DNA of 64,000 nucleotides from Neptunomonas qingdaonensis (GTDB lineage Bacteria; Pseudomonadota; Gammaproteobacteria; Pseudomonadales; Balneatricaceae): assembly GCF_900113275.1 (NCBI RefSeq), contig NZ_FOOU01000007.1, positions 1-64,000 on the forward strand. Reading direction: 5' to 3'. This document shows positions 1-9,130 of the stretch, piece by piece. Below the pieces are notes generated by a model. It had not been told where the DNA came from, did no database searches, and saw only the letters and a program-made list of their open reading frames with translations. The number at the start of each line of letters is the position of its first letter. The stretch's first letter is position 1. A program made the translations under genes and the position numbers.

Positions 1-114
1 GCTGAATGAAGTAGGCATCACCGTAAAAGATAAAGTTACTAGCGCTTGTTAACACAGACAAACACAAAAGATACCAACCAAAAACATTCATCAAATCCTC
101 GTTGTGACAGTTTA
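1..114. other. Spacer upstream of 5S rRNA
   Basis: AT-rich sequence directly before the 5S gene. It does not resemble the 3' end of 23S rRNA and has no open frame, so it is most likely the 23S-5S spacer of an rRNA operon whose larger genes lie outside the window. No tRNA fold is apparent. Confidence 0.5.
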
Positions 115-232
115 CGCTTGGCGACCATAGCGAAATGGAACCACCTGATCCCATCCCGAACTCAGCAGTGAAACGTTTTAGCGCCGATGGTAGTGTGGGG
201 TTTCCCCATGTGAGAGTAGGTCATTGCCAAGC
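115..232 (+). rRNA. rrf: 5S ribosomal RNA
   Basis: Complete 5S rRNA of about 118 nt, part of the large ribosomal subunit. The ends (GCTTGGCG at the 5' side, TGCCAAGC at the 3' side) pair to form helix I. The internal blocks CCCATCCCGAACTCAG, AGCGCCGATGGTAGTGTGG and GAGAGTAGG are hallmark 5S sequences. The gene is the last of an rRNA operon reading rightward and is followed closely by a strong terminator. Confidence 0.97.
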
Positions 233-246
233 ACCTATTAGAGAAA

Positions 247-276
247 CCCCGATCACGCTGTGATCGGGGTTTTTTT
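247..276 (+). terminator. Rho-independent terminator of the rRNA operon
   Basis: A 9-bp stem CCCCGATCA/TGATCGGGG with a short CGCTG loop is followed by seven T. It lies 15 nt after the 5S end and closes the rRNA operon. Confidence 0.95.
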
Positions 277-446
277 ATGCCTGTGAGAGATGAAAAGAAT
301 CTCAATGCTCTATTCTAAACGGAGAGGCTGTTTAGTTGTTTTTTGTTACGGACAAACTAATTCATTAAAAATGACGAATCATGCTTCTTTAGTTTTTTAT
401 ATTGGTGTTAAATACCCCTTTAATAACATTTTATATTTGAGTTGCT

Positions 447-701
447 ATGTATTCTGAAGAAGATATACGTCGTTTATTGTGGCAAAGTCGTCGAGGCATG
501 CTTGAGCTTGACCTCCTGTTTGAACCGTTTGTTAAAGAAGCGTTTCGGGACTTACCGGAGGATGATCAGGATCGTTTTGTGAATCTTTTGGCTTGCGAAG
601 ATCAGGATATTTTTCTCTGGGTAATGGAGAGGGAAATACCGCAAGATCCCGACTTACATAAAATAGTACGAATTATTTTAGATCGTGTTCAGCCCTCTTG
701 A
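447..701 (+). CDS. sdhE: SdhE, FAD assembly factor for succinate dehydrogenase
   Basis: Small (84 aa) all-helical protein of the SdhE/YgfY family, which helps attach FAD covalently to SdhA and FrdA flavoproteins in the cytoplasm. The family signature RGxxE is present at residues 16-20 (RGMLE), followed by the conserved acidic F-x-L-L-x-x-x-D-x-x-L-F-x-W region around residues 43-58. Length matches the family. It is followed, with a 17-nt overlap, by a ygfX-like membrane protein, the same pairing as ygfY-ygfX in enterobacteria. The ribosome binding site is weak. The upstream 170 bp after the rRNA terminator are AT-rich and hold no gene. Confidence 0.93.
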   Translation: MYSEEDIRRLLWQSRRGMLELDLLFEPFVKEAFRDLPEDDQDRFVNLLACEDQDIFLWVMEREIPQDPDLHKIVRIILDRVQPS

Positions 702-1119
702 TATAACCATCAGGCCTTCGCGCTATTTTCGGGCTTTTTATTTCAGTTGCCTGATAATAGCTTTTTGTGCCGGGCTCTATTCTAATATTTCGCTTATTTT
801 CTTGTTGTTTTTGGGGGCGCTGCTGCTTGTCCTGGTTTGCCTTCCCTTCGACAAGCCTGAAGTAATACGTTTGATCTGGGATTTAGACAGGCAGTCAATG
901 AAGTTGTTACGCGCAGATGGAAGTTGGCACGATGGTTTGATGATCGAAAAGATACATTTACTGCCTTATTTATTTGCCTTCAGAGTAATCACGAAGTCCG
1001 GGGAAAGAATCTCAATAGCGATTTTTCCTGATTCGGTTTCGCATGAGGGGTTAAGGCGATTGAAAGTAGCGCTGAAGTTGGGAAAAATGGCCTTGGTGTC
1101 TAAGGCCATTCGAAGTTAA
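685..1119 (+). CDS. ygfX: YgfX-family small membrane protein
   Basis: A 144-residue protein with two closely spaced hydrophobic segments at about residues 18-55 and a soluble C-terminal part, the layout of the YgfX (CptA) family encoded next to sdhE. YgfX has been described in E. coli as an inner membrane protein affecting cell division, and as a toxin partner of YgfY, though the latter role is disputed. The frame opens with GTG inside the last codons of sdhE, so translation is probably coupled. Its 3' end overlaps the 3' end of the convergent nadB by 20 bp. Assignment rests on position and topology more than on sequence motifs. Confidence 0.75.
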   Translation: MFSPLDITIRPSRYFRAFYFSCLIIAFCAGLYSNISLIFLLFLGALLLVLVCLPFDKPEVIRLIWDLDRQSMKLLRADGSWHDGLMIEKIHLLPYLFAFRVITKSGERISIAIFPDSVSHEGLRRLKVALKLGKMALVSKAIRS

Positions 1120-2689
1120 TGGGAGTTAGTATCGTATCGCGAGGTTCCGGTCCCTGGCCTGGGTAATCAAGTGTGTAATGTAGCCCTCGGCTCTCCTTGC
1201 GAAGCGCTGCTGAACGAATGATCAGGTCTGAGACTAATGCTAAATTACGTAGTTCCAACAAATCTTTACTGATCTTATAGTTTGAGTAGTACTCGGTAAT
1301 TTCTTGTTGCAATAGATCGACTCTATGTTTTGCTCTGCGCAAACGTTTGTTGGTTCTGACAATACCAACATAGTCCCACATAAAGCGTCTTAGCTCATCC
1401 CAGTTGTGCGAAATAATCACATCTTCATCTGAGTCCGTTACCTGAGACTCGTCCCAATCAGGGATGTAGGCGGTGTCTAAGCTTTCATCGAGTCGGCTGC
1501 GAATATCATTGGCCGCTGATTCGGCAAAGACAAGACACTCCAGAAGTGAGTTTGAGGCAAGCCTGTTGGCGCCATGCAGGCCCGTGAAAGAGGTTTCACC
1601 AATAGCGTAAAGTCCGTTTAAATCCGAATGTCCTTGTTGGTCCGTCATAACGCCGCCGCAAGTGTAGTGCGCAGCGGGTACAACAGGAATAGGATCTTTT
1701 GAGATATCTATTCCTAGTTTGGAGCAGCGCTCGTAAATAGTAGGAAAGTGCTCAAGGATAAAACTTTTCGGCTTGTGAGAAATATCAAGATACAGGCAGT
1801 CGCTTCCCAGGCGTTTCATTTCATGGTCAATAGCGCGGGCCACAATGTCTCTGGGGGCCAGCTCACCGCGCTTATCAAATTTATCCATAAAGCGTGTCCC
1901 GTCAGGCAGGAGTAATTTACCTCCTTCGCCCCGAACTGCCTCAGTAATGAGAAATGATTTTGCTTGAGGGTGGTAGAGGCAGGTGGGATGGAATTGGTTG
2001 AACTCCATATTAGCCACACGGCAGCCTGACCGCCAGGCCATGGCGATACCATCGCCGCTGGCACCATCAGAATTACTGGTGTAAAGGTACGCTTTTGACG
2101 CTCCGCCAGTTGCTAAAACAACAAACTTTGCTTTTAAAACGTTGACATGACCTGTTGAAGAATCAAAAACGTAAGCACCCAGGCAGCGATTATTGGCGCG
2201 CTTCAGTTTGCGTCTGGTGATAAGGTCTACGGCGGTACAGTGTTCAAAAAGATGGATGGAGTCGTGCTCTTTTGCGCGAGTTATCAAAGTCTCTTGCACG
2301 GCTCTGCCGGTTGCATCAGCGGCATGGATGATGCGTCGATGCGAATGTCCCCCTTCCTGCGTCAGATGGTAACGTTTACCATCGCGGCTAAAAGGTACAC
2401 CTTGTTCGATGAGCCATTCGATGGATTGTCGTCCATTTTTTACGGTGAACTCGACAGCATCATTGTGGCTTAAGTGAGCACCGGCGGTAAGTGTATCTGA
2501 GACATGATCTTGTATTAGATCGGTTTCATCAAGCACCGCGGCTATGCCGCCTTGAGCAAGCCAGGTCGAGCCGCTTGTCAGACTGCCTTTGCTGAGTACT
2601 GCTATTTTTGCAGAATCTGCCAGGCGTAGTGCCAGAGAAAGCCCGGCTGCCCCGCTACCAATGATAAGGATATCAAATTCTTGTTGCAT
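1100..2689 (-). CDS. nadB: L-aspartate oxidase
   Basis: FAD flavoprotein (529 aa) that oxidises L-aspartate to iminoaspartate, the first step of de novo NAD synthesis; the product goes to quinolinate synthase NadA. The N-terminus carries the dinucleotide-binding motif [11 protein letters not shown] (residues about 11-21), then the substrate loop TQGGIAAV-like AQGGIAAV near residue 45 and the succinate-dehydrogenase-family motifs HPT and R-G-E-G-G-K-L. The C-terminal helical domain includes [13 protein letters not shown], typical of NadB rather than SdhA/FrdA. Length equals the usual 530-540 aa. It is convergent with ygfX and divergent from rpoE, a common arrangement in Pseudomonas-type genomes. 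Confidence 0.97.
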   Translation of the reverse strand: MQQEFDILIIGSGAAGLSLALRLADSAKIAVLSKGSLTSGSTWLAQGGIAAVLDETDLIQDHVSDTLTAGAHLSHNDAVEFTVKNGRQSIEWLIEQGVPFSRDGKRYHLTQEGGHSHRRIIHAADATGRAVQETLITRAKEHDSIHLFEHCTAVDLITRRKLKRANNRCLGAYVFDSSTGHVNVLKAKFVVLATGGASKAYLYTSNSDGASGDGIAMAWRSGCRVANMEFNQFHPTCLYHPQAKSFLITEAVRGEGGKLLLPDGTRFMDKFDKRGELAPRDIVARAIDHEMKRLGSDCLYLDISHKPKSFILEHFPTIYERCSKLGIDISKDPIPVVPAAHYTCGGVMTDQQGHSDLNGLYAIGETSFTGLHGANRLASNSLLECLVFAESAANDIRSRLDESLDTAYIPDWDESQVTDSDEDVIISHNWDELRRFMWDYVGIVRTNKRLRRAKHRVDLLQQEITEYYSNYKISKDLLELRNLALVSDLIIRSAALRKESRGLHYTLDYPGQGPEPRDTILTPINFEWP

Positions 2690-2775
2690 GCTAGTACATC
2701 AATTCCGTTGTGTCGGGCGTCTATTATGCCGTTTTCTCTATAATAACGTCATGTATTTTATCCGAATTTGATAGT

Positions 2776-2802
2776 GAACTATTTTTTCTATGCCGAGTCA
2801 TA
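2776..2802 (+). promoter_or_regulatory. Candidate sigma-E/AlgU-type promoter of rpoE
   Basis: GAACTA, 16 nt, then TCATA resembles the extracytoplasmic-function consensus (GAACTT, 16-17 nt, TCtga/TCAAA). It lies about 110 nt upstream of the sigma factor start, where an autoregulated promoter is expected. The -10 match is partial, so this is an inference. Confidence 0.35.
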
Positions 2803-2919
2803 TTCATAGTTTGTAAAAAGCTGAGGGTTGCATTTAAGTAGAATCCGGTTACATACTGCGCTGTTTATAGTATCCGTTGTTTTCGGGTAGGTTTTTGTTC
2901 TTATTGGTGATAAGGATTA

Positions 2920-3507
2920 GTGGTGTCGAGTGAGAACCAGACGGATATCGACCAACAGTTGGTAGAGAGGGTTCAGGCCGGGGATAAGCGTGCTTTTGAT
3001 CTTCTTGTTGGTAAGTATCAGCACAAAATTATTGGTTTAGTCGGTCGTTATGTATATGACCACCATGAAGCAATGGATATTGCACAGGAGGCTTTTATAA
3101 AAGCTTATCGTGCATTGCCGCGTTTCAGGGGGGACAGTGCCTTTTATACATGGCTTTACAGAATTGCTATCAATACAGCTAAAAATCATCTGGTATCGAG
3201 AAGCAGAAGGACGCCGGATGTGGATGTGGATGTGGCGGATGCGGAATATTTTGATGGCGGAGACGAATTAAGGGAACTTGAGAACCCAGAAAATAGTCTA
3301 TTTAGAGACGAGTTAGAATTAGTTGTCAAAAAAGCGCTGGATCAGCTTCCACAGGATTTACGCTCGGCACTGACCTTGCGTGAATTTGATGGAATGAGCT
3401 ATGAAGATATCGCGTTAGTTATGGACTGTCCTGTGGGAACAGTTCGTTCGCGGATTTTCAGAGCCAGAGAGGCGATTGATAAACAAATAGCACCGCTGAT
3501 GGAGTGA
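2920..3507 (+). CDS. rpoE: RNA polymerase sigma factor RpoE (AlgU/AlgT type)
   Basis: ECF sigma factor (195 aa) that directs transcription of envelope-stress genes. Region 2 is seen at about residues 25-90 (DHHEAMDIAQEAFIKAY and FYTWLYRIAINTAKNHL, the -10 recognition and core-binding helices). Region 4 is at about residues 135-190 (LPQDLRSALTLREFDGMSY and the helix-turn-helix IALVMDCPVGTVRSRIFRAR). Length and sequence match E. coli RpoE and P. aeruginosa AlgU closely. It starts at GTG with AAGGA just upstream; a second GTG follows immediately. It is the first gene of the rpoE-rseA-rseC-mucD set, so its activity is expected to be held down by the next product at the inner membrane. Confidence 0.97.
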   Translation: MVSSENQTDIDQQLVERVQAGDKRAFDLLVGKYQHKIIGLVGRYVYDHHEAMDIAQEAFIKAYRALPRFRGDSAFYTWLYRIAINTAKNHLVSRSRRTPDVDVDVADAEYFDGGDELRELENPENSLFRDELELVVKKALDQLPQDLRSALTLREFDGMSYEDIALVMDCPVGTVRSRIFRAREAIDKQIAPLME

Positions 3508-3564
3508 TGCTTTTTGGTATTTAAGTTGATATTTAACATGAAGGTCCAATGATGAGGTGTATTT

Positions 3565-4446
3565 ATGAGCGATGAGTCTAACGAGTCGCTTTCCGCGTCC
3601 CTTTCGGCGGCGATGGATGGTGAGGTTTCATCTTTTGAACTACGCCGGGTGCTTGCGCGTATTCAGGATAAAGAAGGCCTTGATTGTGAGCAGTCTCTTG
3701 ATAAATGGCAACGTTACCACCTTGCTCAACAAGCTATTCATGGTGAAGGCATTAGCCAACAGGCAATGAATACAAATCTGGTTTCCAGAGTAAGTGCGGC
3801 GCTAGAGGGCGAAAAAGATCAGCCGGCTGTTCAGTCACCGGTTGCTGAAACGCTCGATAATAGCGAGCAGCATGCATGGTGGAAGCCAGTGGTCAGTATG
3901 GCCATGGCGGCTTCTGTGACCGCTATCGTAATCCTCGGCGGCCAGCAGTTTATAAACAATGATGCAGCAGTTGACGGCTCTTTCAGGCAGGCTTATACCA
4001 TTCCGAGTGTTCAGAGTTCGAAGGATTTTGTGCGTGCGCAGTACAGTAGTAATTACGCTGCGCCAAATAAAAGCGTTTCTGGTAGCTCCGGTGAGCCGGA
4101 AGTTATCCGTCTGTCACAAGGATTAAATCGTTACATTGAACAGCATCGACACTTGCTGAGTTCTAGTCAGCCTGCATGGCAAACTGATTGGTTGCCTGAG
4201 GGATACCAGCAGGTCCGTCATGAAGTCATGCCACATGCCGAAGTGATGGTATTCAGTAATGGTAAGCACTCCGTTTCAATCAGTATTGAGCCTTTAGGGC
4301 GTCAAAGTGTTCCTTCAGGCGTAGTGCAATCAAATAATATCGTGGCTGTTGGGCGTGCAACAGAGAATGGTTTCGTTACTGTGGTCGGAGATGTTCCTTT
4401 GATGATCGCTGATCGTATAGCGGCTTCCGTGAAATCAGTTCGTTAA
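3565..4446 (+). CDS. rseA: RseA/MucA anti-sigma factor fused to an RseB C-terminal domain
   Basis: Predicted inner-membrane anti-sigma factor (293 aa) binding RpoE. Residues 1-85 match the cytosolic RseA/MucA domain (ASLSAAMDGE, then the helix with DKWQRYHLAQ). A single membrane segment lies at about 106-126. The periplasmic part includes RLSQGLNRYIEQHRHLL (182-198), like the MucA C-terminus. Residues 205-293 then read as the MucB/RseB C-terminal domain (WLPEGYQ, VFSNGKHSVSISIEP, GFVTVVGDVP, RIAASV). MucA and RseB are normally separate genes; here the LolA-like N-terminal domain of RseB is absent and no separate rseB lies between this gene and rseC. The stop is 2 nt before rseC. The domain order suggests a tethered inhibitor in cis. 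Identification of both halves is firm; the mechanism is inferred. Confidence 0.88.
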   Translation: MSDESNESLSASLSAAMDGEVSSFELRRVLARIQDKEGLDCEQSLDKWQRYHLAQQAIHGEGISQQAMNTNLVSRVSAALEGEKDQPAVQSPVAETLDNSEQHAWWKPVVSMAMAASVTAIVILGGQQFINNDAAVDGSFRQAYTIPSVQSSKDFVRAQYSSNYAAPNKSVSGSSGEPEVIRLSQGLNRYIEQHRHLLSSSQPAWQTDWLPEGYQQVRHEVMPHAEVMVFSNGKHSVSISIEPLGRQSVPSGVVQSNNIVAVGRATENGFVTVVGDVPLMIADRIAASVKSVR

Positions 4447-4448
4447 TT

Positions 4449-4883
4449 ATGATTGAAGAGTATGCAACGGTAGTCAGTGTTGTCGACGGGCGAGTGCTAA
4501 TAGAATCTGAACGAAGCTCTGCATGTGGGCAGTGCCAGGCAAAGCAAAGTTGCGGACAAAAAGCTATTTCAGAGTGGGCTGCATCTAAGATGACGCAGTT
4601 AGAAATTGACAATCCGGCCAGCATTTTAGTGAAAACGGGCGATAGGGTTGTTGTCGGTATCGATGAAGGAAGTTTTTTAAAAGTATCAGCTCTGATGTAT
4701 TTGTTACCGCTGTTGTTGATGGTTTTGCTGGGTGGCTTGGCTGAATATCTTGAATATGCTGAAGTCACTATCATACTGACATCTTTCGTTGGTCTTTTAG
4801 TTGGCTTCTTAGGCGTGAAGTTGTGGGGTCAACGGCTGGATAATCGCTCCCAATTTAACCCTGTATTGCTCAGGATTTCTTAA
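4449..4883 (+). CDS. rseC: RseC/MucC family membrane protein
   Basis: A 144-aa inner-membrane protein of the RseC/MucC family, a modulator of sigma-E signalling that is also linked to electron supply for SoxR and Rnf-type functions. The N-terminal soluble part has the family cysteine cluster C26-x2-C29-x5-C35, followed by two hydrophobic segments at about residues 77-95 and 99-120. Length is typical. It begins 2 nt after the stop of the anti-sigma gene, so translation is likely coupled, and precedes the periplasmic protease gene. Confidence 0.93.
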   Translation: MIEEYATVVSVVDGRVLIESERSSACGQCQAKQSCGQKAISEWAASKMTQLEIDNPASILVKTGDRVVVGIDEGSFLKVSALMYLLPLLLMVLLGGLAEYLEYAEVTIILTSFVGLLVGFLGVKLWGQRLDNRSQFNPVLLRIS

Positions 4884-4905
4884 ATAGTGAAGGGATAGTT
4901 AAATC

Positions 4906-6315
4906 ATGAAACGTTTTGTGATTGCATCTTTTTTGTTGCTGTCGGTAGTCGCGTCGTCTGTAAAGGCTGAGCTGCCCGATTTTAAAAGTCTGGTCAAAAA
5001 AGCAGCACCTGCTGTTGTTAATATCAGTACGATACAGAAGAAAAGCAGGCAGTCGCTGCCTGGGTTTGATTTTAAAGGGCCTAATGGAGAAGAGATACCT
5101 GAGATTTTCAGGCATTTTTTTCGGTTTCCTGATCAGGATCAATCGCCTGATGCTCCCTCCCAGAAGGCTCCTCAATCACTAGGATCTGGTTTTATTATTA
5201 GTACGGATGGTTACATTCTTACTAACCATCATGTGATCAAAGGCGCGGATCAGGTTTTAGTGCGTTTAAATGATCGTCGCGAATTAGACGCGGAGGTTGT
5301 TGGCTCTGATGAACGCTCAGATGTTGCTCTTTTGAAAATCGATGCCAGGGATCTGCCTGTTGTGAAGTTTGGTGACTCGTCGACGCTAGAGGCGGGTGAG
5401 TGGGTGTTGGCGATAGGGTCGCCATTTGGATTCGATCATACGGTGACGGCGGGGATAGTCAGTGCAACAGGCCGGGCGTTGGAAAACGAAACCTATGTTC
5501 CATTTATTCAGACAGATGTCGCTATCAACCCTGGTAATTCCGGTGGTCCGCTATTTAATCTGGAAGGGGAAGTGGTAGGCATTAACTCACAGATATATAC
5601 GCGCTCTGGTGGTTTTATGGGGTTGTCTTTTGCTATCCCTATTGATGTAGCGATGAATGTATCCAGACAGTTAAAGTCAGATGGTTTTGTGACACGCGGT
5701 TGGTTGGGTGTTGTTATCCAGGAGGTTAATAAGGATTTAGCTGAATCTTTTGGACTAGATAAGCCAGCAGGCGCTCTGGTGGCCAAGGTGCTTCCAGATA
5801 GCCCTGCTGAAAATGCTGGTTTGCAGGACGGTGATATCATTCTGAAATTTGATGGTCAGCGCATTAATCTTTCTTCAGATCTGCCGCATCAGGTGGGACG
5901 AGTTGTGCCGGGTAGTAGTGTTGAGCTTGATATCGTCCGCGGCGGCAAAAATAGAAAAATAGCAGTAAAAATCGGTACGTTAGCGGATGGGGAGCGGACA
6001 GAAAAGGCTTCTCATGGTATTTCTCCTGAGCCAGAGGGTAATCGCCTCAATGTTGTTGTTTCTGAATTAACAGATCAACAAAAAGATAAGTGGAATCTTC
6101 GTAACGGTGTTGTTATTGAAAAAGTATTAGCAGGTGCTGGTGCGAATGCTGGCTTAGTGGCCGGTGATGTTATCACCATGCTGAATGGCAAGCGTGTTGA
6201 ATCAATTAAGCAGTTTATCAGTTTGGTTAATGATTTGCCGGCGGGTCGTTCAGTGCCTTTGCGGATCGTACGTCGTGGCAGCCCATTGTTTATTCCGCTT
6301 AAATTGGGTAGTTAA
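4906..6315 (+). CDS. mucD: Periplasmic serine endoprotease MucD (DegP/DegQ family)
   Basis: HtrA-family protease/chaperone (469 aa) that degrades misfolded periplasmic proteins. The signal peptide ends at about residue 21 (SSVKA). The trypsin-like domain holds the catalytic triad His109 (TNHHV), Asp139 (SDVALL) and Ser212 in GNSGGPL. Two PDZ domains follow at about residues 255-345 and 370-465 (GWLGVVIQEV, DGDIILKFDGQ; GLVAGDVITMLNGKRV). Length and the GSGFIIS and NPGNSGGP motifs match Pseudomonas MucD. As the last gene of the rpoE set it is probably sigma-E controlled and relieves the stress signal. A terminator follows within 30 nt. Confidence 0.96.
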   Translation: MKRFVIASFLLLSVVASSVKAELPDFKSLVKKAAPAVVNISTIQKKSRQSLPGFDFKGPNGEEIPEIFRHFFRFPDQDQSPDAPSQKAPQSLGSGFIISTDGYILTNHHVIKGADQVLVRLNDRRELDAEVVGSDERSDVALLKIDARDLPVVKFGDSSTLEAGEWVLAIGSPFGFDHTVTAGIVSATGRALENETYVPFIQTDVAINPGNSGGPLFNLEGEVVGINSQIYTRSGGFMGLSFAIPIDVAMNVSRQLKSDGFVTRGWLGVVIQEVNKDLAESFGLDKPAGALVAKVLPDSPAENAGLQDGDIILKFDGQRINLSSDLPHQVGRVVPGSSVELDIVRGGKNRKIAVKIGTLADGERTEKASHGISPEPEGNRLNVVVSELTDQQKDKWNLRNGVVIEKVLAGAGANAGLVAGDVITMLNGKRVESIKQFISLVNDLPAGRSVPLRIVRRGSPLFIPLKLGS

Positions 6316-6340
6316 TTTGTAAAGTCTTCAATTGTTTAAA

Positions 6341-6364
6341 AACACCCCCGTTTGGGGTGTTTTT
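6341..6364 (+). terminator. Terminator after mucD
   Basis: Stem AACACCCC/GGGGTGTT with a five-base loop, followed by a T run, separates the rpoE operon from lepA. Confidence 0.9.
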
Positions 6365-6484
6365 GTATCTGGCTGTTATGCTGTTATTCGACCAGCGAGA
6401 TAGCCGAAAGCCTATAAATACGTTAAACTTGCGCCTTTTTCGTAAGCTTCGCCAATCGCTTCAAGTGCCTGAGAATCAAATATT

Positions 6485-8284
6485 GTGAGTAAGATCGAGC
6501 ATATCCGCAATTTTTCCATTATTGCCCATATTGACCATGGTAAATCCACACTGGCTGATCGTTTTATTCAGACGTGTGGCGGTCTTTCATCACGTGAAAT
6601 GGCGGCTCAAGTCCTTGATTCCATGGATCTGGAAAGAGAGCGTGGCATTACCATTAAAGCCCAGAGTGTGACATTGGATTACACGGCAAAGGATGGGAAA
6701 ACTTATCAGCTGAATTTTATCGATACCCCAGGGCATGTGGATTTTTCGTACGAGGTGTCACGATCGCTGGCAGCATGCGAGGGGGCGTTGCTGGTTGTTG
6801 ATGCCGCTCAGGGGGTTGAAGCGCAATCGGTAGCGAACTGCTATACGGCTTTAGAACAAGGGCTGGAAGTGCTTCCGGTGCTCAATAAAATGGACCTGCC
6901 GCAGGCAGAGCCTGAACGCGTTCGTCATGAGATTGAAGAGGTTATTGGCATAGATGCAACCCATGCAATCTCTTGTTCGGCTAAAAGCGGTATGGGCATA
7001 GATGATGTGCTGGAAGCACTAGTCCAGACCATCCCTGCTCCTGAAGGCGATATTGATGCTCCGCTGCAGGCGTTAATTATTGACTCGTGGTTTGATAATT
7101 ATCTGGGTGTGGTTTCCCTGGTTCGTGTCAAAAACGGAACATTACGCAAAAAAGATAAAATTCTCATGAAATCAACCGGGCAAACTCAGTTGGTTGATTC
7201 CGTAGGTATATTTACGCCGAAAAGAACTGAAACCGGCATTCTTAAAGCCGGTGAGGTTGGCTATGTCGTCGCCGGTATTAAGGACATTCATGGAGCACCG
7301 GTCGGGGACACGATTACCCACGCTAAAACACCTGATGTGGCTGTGCTTCCAGGGTTTAAAAAAGTACAGCCGCAAGTGTATGCGGGACTTTTTCCTACCA
7401 GCTCTGATGACTATGAAGATTTCCGCGATGCACTGGATAAGTTAACCTTAAACGATGCTTCGTTGTTTTTTGAACCAGAAACGTCTGATGCACTGGGCTT
7501 TGGCTTTCGCTGTGGCTTTCTGGGTATGCTTCATATGGAGATCATTCAAGAACGACTCGAACGTGAATATGATCTTGACCTGATTACCACTGCGCCAACA
7601 GTAATTTATGAAATATTATTGAATACCGATGAAGTTATTCATATTGATAGCCCTTCAAAGTTACCGGATCCTGCACGTGTTAAAGAGATGCGTGAACCAA
7701 TTGTTCAGGCCAACATACTCGTACCCAACACCTACCTTGGACAGGTGATTGGCTTGTGTGTTGAGAAGCGCGGAGTGCAGAAAAATATGCAGTTCGTTGG
7801 GCAGCAAGTACAGGTGACTTACGAGTTGCCGATGGCAGAGGTTGTACTGGACTTTTTTGACCGTCTCAAATCAGTAAGCCGCGGCTATGCATCACTTGAA
7901 TATAATTTTGTTCGTTTTGAGCCGGCCTCATTAGTCCGTATGGATGTATTGATTAATAGCGAAAAAGTGGATGCTTTAGCGCTTATCTTACACAAGGATA
8001 ACGCGCAATTTCGTGGCCGTGCTTTATGTGAAAAAATGAAAGAGCTGATTCCCCGGCAAATGTTTGACGTGGCTATTCAAGCGGCTTTGGGTGGGAAAAT
8101 TATTGCCCGAACTTCGGTTAAAGCATTACGTAAAAACGTTATCGCAAAATGTTACGGTGGCGATGTAAGTCGTAAGAAAAAGCTATTGCAGAAGCAGAAA
8201 GAAGGTAAAAAGCGTATGAAACGGGTCGGTAGTGTCGATATTCCGCAGGAAGCTTTCCTGGCCGTTTTGAAAATGGATAGTTAA
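6485..8284 (+). CDS. lepA: Elongation factor 4 (LepA)
   Basis: Ribosome-associated GTPase (599 aa) that can back-translocate or remodel the ribosome and affects translation initiation. The G domain shows G1 AHIDHGKST (residues about 14-22), G2 RGITIKAQ, G3 DTPGHVDF, G4 NKMDLP and G5 SAKSG. EF-G-like domains follow, and the LepA-specific C-terminal domain ([29 protein letters not shown]) ends the protein. Length equals E. coli LepA. It starts at GTG. It heads the lepA-lepB-DUF4845-rnc-era-recO-pdxJ-acpS run, in which successive genes are separated by 12 nt or less up to or overlapping. Confidence 0.98.
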   Translation: MSKIEHIRNFSIIAHIDHGKSTLADRFIQTCGGLSSREMAAQVLDSMDLERERGITIKAQSVTLDYTAKDGKTYQLNFIDTPGHVDFSYEVSRSLAACEGALLVVDAAQGVEAQSVANCYTALEQGLEVLPVLNKMDLPQAEPERVRHEIEEVIGIDATHAISCSAKSGMGIDDVLEALVQTIPAPEGDIDAPLQALIIDSWFDNYLGVVSLVRVKNGTLRKKDKILMKSTGQTQLVDSVGIFTPKRTETGILKAGEVGYVVAGIKDIHGAPVGDTITHAKTPDVAVLPGFKKVQPQVYAGLFPTSSDDYEDFRDALDKLTLNDASLFFEPETSDALGFGFRCGFLGMLHMEIIQERLEREYDLDLITTAPTVIYEILLNTDEVIHIDSPSKLPDPARVKEMREPIVQANILVPNTYLGQVIGLCVEKRGVQKNMQFVGQQVQVTYELPMAEVVLDFFDRLKSVSRGYASLEYNFVRFEPASLVRMDVLINSEKVDALALILHKDNAQFRGRALCEKMKELIPRQMFDVAIQAALGGKIIARTSVKALRKNVIAKCYGGDVSRKKKLLQKQKEGKKRMKRVGSVDIPQEAFLAVLKMDS

Positions 8285-8293
8285 GGAAAAACG

Positions 8294-9106
8294 ATGAATT
8301 TTGATTTTGCATTTGTCTTGGTATTGGCTACGTTTGTCACTGGGGTTGCATGGTTAGCTGATACGCTCCTGTTTGCTGAAGGGCGAAAGGAGGTTTTGCT
8401 GGCGGCAGAACAATCCGCCGATGGTCAACTTCCGGAGGAGGTAAAAGAAAAAATCACCAGAATGTCATGGTGGGCTGATTTTTCACAGTCAATGTTCCCG
8501 GTTCTTGCTGTAGTGCTGGTCGTCAGGTCTTTTTTGGTAGAGCCATTCCAGATACCTTCGGGGTCTATGTTGCCTACCTTGCAAATAGGTGATTTTATTC
8601 TGGTGAATAAATATCACTACGGATTGCGCTTGCCAGTATTGAACTCTAAAGTCGTTCCGTTTAATGATCCTGAGCGCGGCGATGTAGTGGTATTCAAATA
8701 CCCGAATGATCCTGCCGTAAACTATATTAAGCGTGTAGTGGGTTTGCCCGGTGATGTGATTCGCTATCAGGATAAAATAATTTATGTGAATGGCGAGCCT
8801 CAGATGCAGGACTTGCTGGCAAAATTACCACCAAGAAGTCCACAGACATTACTTTATAACGAAAAGTTGGGCGAAGTTGCTCACGAAATCTATAATGATG
8901 TACAAGCGCCAAACAGGACTGGTGAATGGACAGTGCCTGAGGGGCAGTATTTTGTGATGGGTGATAACCGCGATAACAGTAATGACAGCCGTTATTGGGG
9001 GTTTGTACCGGATGAGATGTTAGTGGGTAAGGCTTTTGCCGTCTGGATGCACTGGCCAAGCTTCTTTAGCATTCCTGATGTTACCGCCATGCGATCTATT
9101 AATTAA
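8294..9106 (+). CDS. lepB: Signal peptidase I
   Basis: Membrane-bound Ser-Lys dyad protease (270 aa) that cleaves signal peptides from exported proteins at the periplasmic face. Two N-terminal membrane segments lie at about residues 5-27 and 63-82. Catalytic Ser91 is in IPSGSMLPTL and the general base Lys146 in YIKRVVGLPGD. The C-terminal box GDNRDNSNDSRYWGFVP is present. Shorter than E. coli LepB (324 aa) but typical for Pseudomonas-like species. It starts 9 nt after lepA, which is the conserved lepA-lepB pair. Confidence 0.98.
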   Translation: MNFDFAFVLVLATFVTGVAWLADTLLFAEGRKEVLLAAEQSADGQLPEEVKEKITRMSWWADFSQSMFPVLAVVLVVRSFLVEPFQIPSGSMLPTLQIGDFILVNKYHYGLRLPVLNSKVVPFNDPERGDVVVFKYPNDPAVNYIKRVVGLPGDVIRYQDKIIYVNGEPQMQDLLAKLPPRSPQTLLYNEKLGEVAHEIYNDVQAPNRTGEWTVPEGQYFVMGDNRDNSNDSRYWGFVPDEMLVGKAFAVWMHWPSFFSIPDVTAMRSIN

Positions 9107-9130
9107 TCCCAGAACACGTTGGTGAGAATA

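Noticed and set aside
1-114. 3' end of 23S rRNA or a tRNA gene before the 5S gene
   Set aside because: The sequence does not match conserved 23S 3'-terminal sequence and shows no cloverleaf or T-loop motif.
1816-2067. Open frame on the minus strand inside nadB
   Set aside because: It lies in another frame of a strongly supported gene and shows no family sequence or binding site.
4376-4774. 132-codon minus-strand frame over rseA/rseC
   Set aside because: Antisense to two well supported genes with no start signal.
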